Assembly: GCA_021397835.1 (NCBI GenBank)
Contig: JAJFZO010000229.1
Location: 6,379,001-6,443,000, forward strand
DNA from: Moringa oleifera
Lineage: Eukaryota; Streptophyta; Magnoliopsida; Brassicales; Moringaceae
Length of the DNA stretch: 64,000 nt
Direction of reading: 5' to 3'
In this document: piece after piece, positions 47,575 to 57,500 of the stretch
Position numbering within the stretch: the stretch's first letter is position 1
Layout of the letters: every line of letters begins with the position of its first letter
The notes under the pieces: generated by a model
Told to the model about the DNA's origin: nothing
Database searches by the model: none
What the model saw: only the letters and a program-made list of their open reading frames with translations
Made by a program: the position numbers and the translations under genes

Positions 47575-48147
47575 CCTACTATGGTGGTGACGAGTGATAG
47601 AGAATTACGGTTCGATTTTGGAGAGGGAGCCTTAGAAACGGCTACCACATCCAAGGAAGGCAGCAAGTGCATAAATTACATAATCCTGACATGGGGCGTT
47701 AGTAACAATAAATAATAATACCGAGCTCTTCGAGTCTAGTAATTGGAGTGAATACAATCTAAATCCCTTAACGAGGATCCATTAGAGGGCAAGTCTGGTG
47801 CCAACAACCACGGTAATTCTATCTCCAATAGTGTATATTTAAGTTATTGTAGTTAAAAAGCTCATAGTTGTACCTTCGGATGGGTCGGCCGATCCACCTA
47901 TGGTATGCACCGGTTGGCTTGTCCCTACTACCGACGACGTGCTTCTCCAGTGCTATTACTTTGAAGAAATTAGAGTGCTCAAAGCAAGCCTACCCTCTGA
48001 ATACATTAGCATGGATAACATCATAGGATTTTGATCCTATTCTATTGGCCTTCGGGATCGAAGTAATGATTAACAGGGACAGTCGGGGGCATTTGTATTT
48101 CATAGTCAGAGGTGAAATTCTTGGATTTATGAAAGATGAACAACTAT

Positions 48148-48217
<70 letters not shown>

Positions 48218-48218
48218 A

Positions 48219-48254
<36 letters not shown>

Positions 48255-48945
48255 TAGTGGATGTTGCTTTTAGGACTCTGCTGGCACCTTATGAGAAATC
48301 AAAGTCTTTGGGTTTTGGGGGAAGTATGGTTGCAAGGCTGAAACTTAAAGGAATTGACAGAAGGGCACCACCAGGAGTGGAGCCTGCGGCTTAATTTGAC
48401 TCAACACGGGGAAACTTACGAGGTCTAGACATAGTAAGGATTGATAGACTAAGAGCTCTTTCTTGATTTTATGGGTGGTGGTGCATGGCCGTTCTTAGTT
48501 GGTGGAGTGATTTGTTTGGTTAATTCCTTTAACGAATGAGACCTCAGCCTGCTAATTAGCTACATGGAGGTGACCCTCCACATCTGGCTTCTTAGAAGGA
48601 TTATGGCCACTTAGGCTAAGGAAGTTTGAGGCGATAATAGGTCTGTGATGCCCTTAGATGTTCTGGGCCACATGTGCACTACACTGATGTATTCAACAAG
48701 TTTATAGCCTCGTTCGACAAGCCCGAGTAATCTTTGAAATTTCATCATGATGGGGATAGTTAATTGCAATTATGTGTCTTCAACGAGGAATTCCTGGTAA
48801 GTGCGAGTCATCAACTCGCATTGACTACGTCCTTGCCTTTTGTACACACCGCCCATCTCTCTTATCGATTGAATGATCTGGTGAAGTGTTCAGATCGTGG
48901 CAATGTGGGCGGTTCGCCACTCGCTACGTCACAAGAAGTCCATGA

Positions 48946-48986
<41 letters not shown>

Positions 48987-49015
48987 TTGTAGGTGAACCT
49001 GCGACAGGATCATTG
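47575..49015 (+). rRNA. 18S rRNA (unit 3), 3' part
   Basis: Starts with the right target duplication cctac followed by tatggtggtgac and ends at gcgacaggatcattg. About 35 nt are missing near 47943 (the tggccttaattggctggg region). Many transitions. With 40784-41036 it makes an 18S lacking its 5' end. Confidence 0.92.
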
Positions 49016-49112
49016 TCAAAAACTCGCTCAGCGAAACAACCCGCGAACACGTTGTAAACACACCGATGAGGCGGAGGTCTCTCGAGCTCCTCGTCCTGCC
49101 TTGAGCGGCAAC
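49016..49112 (+). other. ITS1 fragment (unit 3)
   Basis: First 97 bp of ITS1 up to ccttgagcggcaa, then joined to 28S 3' sequence. The rest of ITS1, 5.8S, ITS2 and about 2.9 kb of 28S are gone. Confidence 0.85.
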
Positions 49113-49530
49113 CCATCGTGAGACAGGTTAGTTTTACCCTACTGATGCCTGCGTCGTGATAGTAGTTCAACCTAGTATGAGAGGAACCATTGATTCGCAC
49201 AATTGGTCATCACGCTTAGTTGAAAAGCCAGTGGCGCGAAGCTTTCGTGCGCTAGATTATGATTGAATGCCTTTAAGTTAGAATTCAGGCTGGAAGCAAT
49301 GCATGCACTTATCGCCCGATTGCCGACCTGCCATAAGGGCCTCCCGACCCCCAAAAGCATGTGTCATTGGCCAAGCCTGTGCGGCGGAGGGGCCTCGCGG
49401 GTTTCCTTGAAGTGTGATTCCCACCGAGCGATAGGTAGAATCATTTGTAGATGATTGAAATACATGGCAGGGTATTGTAAGTGGTAGAGTGGCCTTGCTT
49501 CCATGATCCACTAAGATTTAGCCCTTTGGT
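49113..49530 (+). rRNA. 28S rRNA 3' fragment (unit 3)
   Basis: Last roughly 420 nt of 28S, from ccatcgtgagacaggttag to the terminal ccactaagatttagccc. Retains ctactgatgcctgcgtcgtg and the terminal stem region. Directly follows the ITS1 fragment, so this unit cannot give a large-subunit rRNA. Confidence 0.9.
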
Positions 49531-49796
49531 GCTTCGATTCGTCCCTCCCCCCTCCCTCCCCCCAACAACAATTGTCCTTCTCTTTTCGGTAATCGATGCC
49601 CTGAGGTTTGAAATCATCCCTCAAGATAATGACTTGGGAAAAGAAGCAAGTTCTTTGGGCTTGTAGAGAATGAGAAACATAAAGGAAAAACAGTTGGAGA
49701 CATATCGGGAAGCATAGGGGAACAAAGTGTTACTCCAATAAAAAATATATATATCTAACAAAAACTTGTCCCTCGATGCTGTCCTTCGGTAAAGTA
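49531..49796 (+). other. 3' ETS and IGS start (unit 3)
   Basis: Same segment as 37638-37914, with a shorter TA run (about 49746-49753). No gene. Confidence 0.72.
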
Positions 49797-50176
49797 CTGC
49801 CCAGTGAGCGAGCCAGGGGAGCTGCGTCACATGGAGAATAGGCACGAGAGGCATGCCTCGGCAGCCCCCAACAGGCACGGCATGGGTAGTTTGCCCAGCA
49901 TGCTGCAGCAATGGGGGCGCCAACCAGGTCCCTCGCGCCCATCGCTTGCCAGCCCCTCGTCCCTGACCCTTAACATGGTGCCCAGCAAGCGAGCCAGGGG
50001 AGCAGCATCGTATGGACCCTGGGCATGGGAGGCATGCCTTGGCATCCCCCAGTAATCACGGCATGGGCTGCTTGCCCAGCGTGCGGCAACGGTGGGCACA
50101 CCAGCCAGGCCACGGGCACCCATCTCAAGCTAGCCCCCTCATTCTTGCCCCTCGACATGGTGCCTAATGTGCGAGC
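49797..50176 (+). repeat. IGS subrepeat array C (about two monomers)
   Basis: Only two monomers and part of a third of the 168-181 bp family remain, from tgcccagtgagcgagcc to cgacatggtgcctaatgtg. Confidence 0.87.
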
Positions 50177-51055
50177 TAGGGATACCACAGCAGTTTCCAG
50201 CAAGCACGGTGCCAACCTTACCAGGGGTGCCCCACGCGAGCCAGCCGTGAGCATGCTGTGCAGCTTAACACGTGCTGTGGGCATTGATTTCATGGGCAAG
50301 CTGGGCTTGGCCGTGTCCCCTGGCTATGATGGACCTTAGGGGCAGCCATGGGGTGGGCCATGCGTGCTGCCCCCCTGCCCATCCCACGTGGGCAGGCATT
50401 GGGCTTGGGGAATCCAGCGCACATGGCATAGGCAGGGCGGCTTGCTGCCTTACCCATCCAGCCGGTGGTACGTGGTTATGGTGATCACCAACACTGTCTG
50501 GCCGACGGCCGACGACGTTGGTTAAAACTGTGGGATGCTCAATCAGTAGCTAGCAGAGTAGGGAAAACATGGGAAACGAAATCCACTAAATTATGGGCAA
50601 AGAAACAAGAAAAATCATTGGACAATGAGCTTGGATGTGGCTAGATAAGCTCGACGGTATGCGCGGTGAAGCTAACGATGATGCATTCTACGCAAGGGCC
50701 AAATCGTTGGGGGATTTTGAGCATGCGGAGTGCTTCGTCGTAGGCCCTCGAGGCAGCGGACACGGGTTAGATCCCGATCCTCAAGCTTGCCGAGGCGAAC
50801 TCGTTGCGCCGTGCGGTTGATGACACGACCGTCAGTCGTTAGCATCGAGCGAGCCACACAACCAGCTCGGGCATGGCGTGACACCCTCCTGCCAAGGCCT
50901 TATCGATGGAAAAAATGCGAGAAATGAAATCTGCAAAATCATTGGATAATGATGATGCATGCTATGCGAAGGCCAAATCGCTGGGGGGATTTCGAGCATG
51001 CGGAGTGCCTCGTTGCAGGCCCTCGAGGCACTTCGCATGCTCGAACCATTCACAT
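50177..51055 (+). other. IGS unique segment and 327-bp repeats (unit 3), truncated
   Basis: 50177-50345 matches the array-proximal block at 61390-61580. 50346-50570 matches the ccatcccacgtgggcag part of the other units. One 327-bp repeat (about 50571-50905) and a shortened second one follow. ETS and 18S are absent; the segment runs into 28S through a fold-back structure. No gene. Confidence 0.75.
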
Positions 51056-51073
51056 GGAAAGGTTCCATGTGAA
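50991..51073. repeat. Two consecutive fold-back palindromes at an IGS/28S join
   Basis: Arm 50991-51012 pairs with 51024-51045 (22 nt, one mismatch, 11-nt loop). Arm 51049-51059 (ttcacatggaa) pairs perfectly with 51063-51073 (ttccatgtgaa, 3-nt loop). The first left arm is normal IGS repeat and the second right arm is normal 28S; the middle arms (51024-51059) are reverse-complement copies of these and are found in no other unit. Confidence 0.88.
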
Positions 51074-52164
51074 CAGCACTTGCACATGGGTTAGTCAATT
51101 CTAAGAGATGGGATAAGCCCGTTGGATAGCGCCTCTGCACGAGCTTCAAAAGGGGATCCGATAAAAATTTTAAAACTGGGATGTGGCGGCTGACGGTAAC
51201 GTTAGGGGGTCTGAAGATGTCAGCAAGGTCCCCGAAAAGAGTTATCTTTTCTGTTTAACAGCCTACCCACTCTGGAAACGGCTCAGTCGGAGGTAGGGTC
51301 GAGCGAGTGAAAGAGCACCACACGTCGCGTGGTGTCTGGCGTGCCCCCGGCAGCCCTTGAAAATCCGGAGGACAGAGTGCCTCCCACGCTTGGTCATACT
51401 CATAACCGCATTAGGTCTCCAAGGTGAACAGCACTTGCACATGGGTTAGTCAATTCTAAGAGATGGGATAAGCCCGTTGGATAGTGCCTCTGCACGAGCT
51501 TCAAAAGGGGATCCGGTAAAAATTTTAAAATTGGGATGTGGCGGCTGACGGTAACGTTAGGGGGTCTAAAGATGTCAGCAAGGTCCCCGGAAAGAGTTAT
51601 CTTTTCTGTTTAACAGCCTACCCACTCTGGAAACGGCTCAGTCGGAGGTAGGGTCGAGCGAGTGAAAGAGCACCACACATCGCGTGGTGTCTGGCGTGCC
51701 CCCGGCAGCCCTTGAAAATCCGGAGGACAGAGTGCCTCCCACGCTTGGTCATACTCATAACCGCATTAGGTCTCCAAGGTGAATAGCATCTGGTCGATGG
51801 AACAATGTAGGCAAGAGAAGTCGACAAAATAGATCCATAATCTCAGGAAAGGGATTGGCTCCGAGGGTAGGGCACGGGGGTCTCAGTCCCGAACCCGTCG
51901 ACTGTCGGTGGACTGCTGGAGTTGTTCTCATGACAAGAGCAGGTCATCGCGTGCGAGTCGGGGGATGAACTAGGAACGGTTCCTTCGATGGCCTTCCCCG
52001 GGCATCAAACAGCCAACTCAGAACTGATACGGACAAAGAGAATCTGATAATTTAATTAAAACAAAGCATTGCGATGGTCCCTACGGATGCTTACACAATG
52101 TGATTTCTGCTCATTGCTCTAAATGTCAAAGTGAAGAAATTCAACCAAGCGTGGGTAAATGGCA

Positions 52165-52201
<37 letters not shown>

Positions 52202-52726
52202 TGTCATCTAATTAGCGATGCGCATGAATGGATTGATGAGATTTCCACTGTCCCTTTTTACTATCTTGCGAAACCACAGTCAAGGGAATGGGTTTGGCAA
52301 AATCCGCAGGGAAAGAAGACCCTGTTGAGCTTGATTCTAGTCCGAATTTGTGAAATGACTTGAGAGATGTGGGATAAGTGGGAGCCAAAAACGGCGAAAG
52401 TGAAACACAACTACTTTTAACGTTATTTTACTTATTCCATGAATCGGAAGCTGGCCGTCACCCCTTTTTTTGGACCCAAGGTCGGCTTCGGCCGGCCGAT
52501 CTGGGCGGAAGACATTGTTAGGTGGGGAGTTTGGCTCAACGAGAACAGATATCTTGTGTGGAACAAAAGGGTAAAAGCTCGTTTGATTCTGATTTGCAGT
52601 ATGAATACAAACCGTGAAAGTATGACCTATCGATCCTTTGGACCTTCAAAATTTGAAGCTAGAGGTCTTAGAAAAGTTATTACAGGGATAATTGGCTTAT
52701 GGCAGCCAAGCGTTCATAGCGACGTT

Positions 52727-52763
<37 letters not shown>

Positions 52764-53215
52764 ATGATGCTAGAATTCACCAAGGGTTGGATTGTTCACC
52801 CACCAATAGGGAACGTTAGCTAGGTTTAGACCGCTGTGAGATAGGTTAGCTTTACCCTACTGATGCCCACGTCGCGATAGTAATTCAACCTAGTACGAGA
52901 GGAACCATTAATTCGCACAATTGGTCATTGCGCTTGGTTGAAAAGCCAGTAGCGCGAAGCTACCATGCACTGGATTATGATGGAATGCCTTTAAGTCAGA
53001 ATTCGGGCTAGAAGCGATGCATGCGCCCGTCGTCCGATTGCCGACCTACAGTAGGGGCCTCTTGGCCCTCAAAGGCACGTGTCATTGGCTGCCTTGAAGT
53101 GTGATTCCCACCGAGCGATGGGTAAAATCATTTGTAAACGACTTAAATTCACGATGGGGTATTATAAGTGGTAGAGTACCCTGCTGCCACGATCCACTAA
53201 GATTCAGCCCTTTGT
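51056..53215 (+). rRNA. 28S rRNA (unit 4), 5' truncated, with tandem duplication
   Basis: Begins at gaaaggttccatgtgaac, about 1.5 kb into 28S, and continues to the end (ccactaagattcagccc). Contains a 355-bp tandem duplication at its start and lacks about 48 nt near 52527 (gggagtttggctcaacgag; unit 2 has the extra stretch at about 36954-37001). It keeps the region deleted from unit 2 (about 52748-52825). Confidence 0.92.
51069..51778 (+). repeat. 355-bp tandem duplication within 28S
   Basis: 51069-51423 and 51424-51778 both start gtgaacagcacttgcacatg and end tctccaag. They differ by only about five to seven transitions, far fewer than separate rDNA units differ. The join lies between tctccaag and gtgaacagc; aaggt(t)...gtgaa similarity at both edges may have aided it. 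Confidence 0.92.
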
Positions 53216-53489
53216 CTCTTTGATTCGTCCCTTCCCCCCTTATCGAACCCCCACAACAATTGTCCCTCTCTTTTCGGCAATCGATGCCCTGAGGTCTGAA
53301 ATCATCCCTCAAGATAATGACCTGGAAAAAGAAGCATGTCCTTTGGGCTTGTAGAGAATGAGAAACACCAGGAAAAAGCACTTGGAAAAATATAGGGAAG
53401 CATTAGGGAACCAAGTGTTACTCCAATAAAAAATATATATATATATAACAGAAACTTATCCCTCGATGCTATCCCTCGGTAAAGTACTA
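53216..53489 (+). other. 3' ETS and IGS start (unit 4)
   Basis: Third copy of the post-28S segment, with a TA run at about 53443-53454 and cagaaacttatccctcgatgc. No gene. Confidence 0.73.
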
Positions 53490-53876
53490 CCCAGTGAGCG
53501 AGCCAAATGAGCCGCGTCACACAGACACTGGGCACGGGAGGCATGCCTTGGCAGTCCCCAGCAGGCATAGCATGGGCAGCTTGCCTAGCATGGGGCAGCG
53601 GTGGGCGCACTTGCCAGGCCACGGGCACCTATCGCGAGCCAACTCCCTCATCCCTGCCCTTCGACATGGTGCCCATGGAGCGAGCGAGGGCAGCTGTATC
53701 ACACGGACCCTGAGGATGGGAGGCATGCCTTAGCAGCCCCCAGCAGGCACGACATGGGCTGCTTGCCTAGCGTGTGGCAGCGGTGTGCGCTTCAGCTAGG
53801 CCACGGGCACCCATCGCGAGCTAGCCTCCTCATCCCTGCCCCTCGACTTACTGCCCAGCGAGCGAGCTAGGGGTGC
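53490..53876 (+). repeat. IGS subrepeat array D (about two monomers)
   Basis: Two monomers and a terminal partial one with the ctcgacttactgcc variant that marks array ends. Confidence 0.87.
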
Positions 53877-54545
53877 CTAAGGCCTGCCCATATGGGATGG
53901 GCAAGGGGGTGAATCCAGCGCACGTGGCATGGGTTGGGCAGCCCATCGAGCCGATGGTGCGTGGCTGTGGCGGCCACTACCGCTGGCATCGGCCGAAGAG
54001 TGTGGGATGCCCGATCAATAGCCAACGGATTGAGGAAAACATGGGAAATGAAATCCGCTAAATTGTGGGCAACGAAACAAGAGAAATCGTTGGATAATAA
54101 GCTGGGATGTGGCTAGACAAGATTGACGGTGTGGGCGACGAAGCTAACGATGATGCATGTTACGCGAGGGCCAAATCGCTATGGGGATTTCGAGCATGAG
54201 GAGTGCTTCGTCGCAGGCCCTCGAGGCGACGAACACAGGGTTGGATCCCGACGCTCGGGCTTGCCTAGGCAAACTCATTGGGTAGCATGATCGACGGCAT
54301 AATCATCAACCATTAGCATCAAGCGAGCTACACGGCCAGTCTGGGTGCCGCGTGACACCCCGGTTGCCAAGTACTCATTGGTGGGAAAAATGAGGGAAAA
54401 AAATCTGATAAATCAGGGGATAATGAGTTGGGATGTGGCTAGACATGCTTGACGGTGTGGGTGCTGAAGCTAACGATCATGCATGCTACGCGAGGGCCAA
54501 ATCACTGGAGGAATTTCGAGCATGCAAAGTGCTTCGTCGCAGGCC
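53877..54545 (+). other. IGS unique segment and 327-bp repeats, truncated
   Basis: Shortened form of the GC-rich spacer part, then one and a half 327-bp repeats (landmarks near 54124 and 54450). At 54540-54545 the shared bases caggcc link the second repeat to a subrepeat monomer, starting array E instead of the ETS. No gene. Confidence 0.75.
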
Positions 54546-57500
54546 ACTAGCGCCCATCGCGAGCAAGCCCGGTCGTCCCTGTCCCTCGACGTAATGCTCA
54601 TCAAGCAAGCTAGGGGAGCCGCGCCATATGGTCAATGGGCACGGGAGGCAGGCCGCGGCAACCCCCAGCAGGTGCGGCATAGGCCAAGTGCCAAACGTGC
54701 GACAGCTGAGGGCGTGCTAGCCAGGCCACGAACGCCCATCGCGAGCCAGCCCCCTCGTCCGTGACCCTCGACGCAGTGCCCAGCGAGCGAGCGAGGGGAG
54801 CTGCGTCGCATGGAGCCTGGGCACAGGAGGTCTGCGTTGGCAGCCCATGCCAGGCATGGCATAGGCCAAGTGACCAGTGTGCAGCAGCAGTGGGTGCACC
54901 AGCCAGGCCACTGGCGCCCATCGCGGGCTAGCTCCCTCGTCCCTGCCCCTCGACATGGTGCCTAGCGAGCGAGCTAGGAGACCCACGTTGTATGAACCCT
55001 GGGCACTGAAGGCATGCCTCAGTAAATCCCAGCAGGCATGGCATGGGCTGCTTGCCCAGAGTGCTACAGCAGTGGGTGCACCAGCCAGGCCACGGGCTCC
55101 CATCGCAATCCAACCCCTTCGTTCTTGACCCTTGACGTAGTTCCAAGCGAGCGAGCTGGGGGAGCTGTCGCATGGACCCTAGGCACAGGTGGCACATGTC
55201 AGCAGCCCCCAGCAGGCACGGCATCGGTCAAATGCTCAGCGTGGAGCAGCGGTTGTTACGCCAGCCAGGCCACTAGCGCCCCTTCATGAGCCAGCCCCAT
55301 CGTCCCTGTCCCTCGACGTAGTGCCGAGCGAGCGAGACAAGGGAGATGCATCGCAAAGATCCTGGGCACGGGAGGTATGGCTTGGCAGCTCCCAGTAGGC
55401 ATAGAATGGGCAGCTTGCCCAACGTGCGGCAGCGGTGGGTACGTCAGCCATGCTGCGGGTGCCCATCGCAAGCCAGCCCCTTCGTCCCCTAACCTCAACA
55501 AAGTGCCCAGCGAGCGAGCCGGGGAAGCCACATCTCATGGACCCTGGTCATGGGACGCATGCCTCGGCAGCCCCCAGCTGGCACTTCAATGGATGCTTTC
55601 CCAGCGTGCGGCAGCGGTGGACGTGCCAGCCAGGCCACCGATGCCCGTTGCGAGCCTGCCCCTCGTTCCTGCCCCTCGACTTACTGCCCAACCAGTGAGC
55701 CATGGGAGCTGCGTCGCATGGACCTTAGGCATGGGAGGAATGCCTTGGCAACCCCTAGCAGGTACGGCATGGGCTGCTTGCCCAGCATGCGGCTGCGATG
55801 GGCACGCCAGCCAGGCCACTGACGGCCATTGCGGGCCAGCCCCCTAATCCTTGTCCCTCGACTTACTGCCTAGCGAGCAAGGCAAGGGAACTGCATCGCA
55901 TGGACTTTGGGCATGGGAGGCATGCCTTGGTATCCCCCAGCAGGCATGGCAGGGACAACATGCCCATCATGCAGCAGCGGTATGCGCGCCAGCGAGGCCA
56001 CAGGTGCCCATGGCGAGCCAGCCCGATTGTCCCTGCCCCTCGACATGGTGCCCAGCGAGCATCCCTGGGGAGCCGCGTTGCACGGACCTTGGGCAAGGGA
56101 GGCATGCCTCGCAGCCCCCGGCAGGCATGGCATGGGCCGTTTGCCCAATGTGCAGTAGTGGTGGGTGCGCCAGCTCGGTCACGGGAGCCCTTCGCGAGCC
56201 AGCCCCCTCGTCCCTTAACCTCGACATAGTGCCCAGCGAGCGAGCCATCGGAATTGCGTCGTAGAGACCTTGGGCATGGGAGGCATGCCTCGGCAGCCTC
56301 CAGTAGGCATGACATCGGCCAAGTGCCCAGCCTGCGGCAGCTGAGGGCACGGCAGCCAGGCCAGTGGTGCCCATCATTAACCAGCCCTTCGTCCCCGACC
56401 CTCGACGTAGTGCCCAGCGAGCGAGTTAAGGAGCCGCGTCGCACGGATACTTGGGGTGGGAGGCATGTCTCAGAAGTCCCCAGCAGGAACGACATGGGCC
56501 AAGTGCCTAGCGTGCGATAGAGGTGGGCGCTCCAGCCAGGTCACAGGAGCCCATCGCGAGCCAGCCGCCTCGTCCCTGTCCCTCGACGTAGTGCCCAACG
56601 AACGAGCTAGGGGAGTCGCGTCACATGGACCCTGGGCATGGGAGGCATGCCTAGGCAGCCCCCAGTAGGCACGGCATGGGCTACTCGCCCAACGTGCGGC
56701 AGAGGTGGGTGGGCTAGCCAGGCCACGGTCGCCTATCGCAAGCCAGCCCCTTCGTCCCTAATACTCAATGTAGTGCCCAGCGAGCGAGCCAGCGGAGCCA
56801 CATCTCACGGACCCTGGGCACGGGAGGCATGCATCGGCAGCCCCAGCAGGCACGGCATGGGCTGCTTGCCCAGCATGCGGCAGCGGTTGGCAAGCGAGCC
56901 AGGCCCCGGGCGCCCATCACGAGCCAACCCCTCGACATAGTGCCCAGCGAGTGAGCTAGGGGAGCGGCTTTGCACGGACTCTGGGCACAGAAGGCATGCC
57001 TCAGATGCCCACAGCATGGACTGCTTGCCCAACAGGCGGCATCGGTGGGTGCATCAGCCATGCCATAGGCGCCGATGATGAGCAAGCCCCTCGACATAAT
57101 GCCCAGCGAGTGAGCCAGGGGAGCCTCATCAAACAAACCATGGGCATGGGAGGCATGCTGCAGAAGCCCCCAGCAGGCATGGCATGGGCAGCTTGCCCAG
57201 CGTGCAACAGCGGTGGGTGAGCCAGCCATGCCACAGGCGCCGATCACAAGCTAGCCCCTCAACATTGTGCCCAGTGAGTGAGCTAGGGGAGCCGTGTTGC
57301 ACACCTTGGCATTTCTTAGCAGGCAAGGTATGGGCTGCTTGCCCAGCGTGCGCGAGCGCTGGATGTGCCAGCCCGCTCATCCTTGCCCCTCGACATGGTG
57401 CAAAGCGAGCGAGCCAAGGGAGCCCCAATGCATGGACCCTGGCATGTGAGGCATGCATCGGCAGCCCCTAGCATGCACGGTATGGGTTGCTTGCCCAGCG

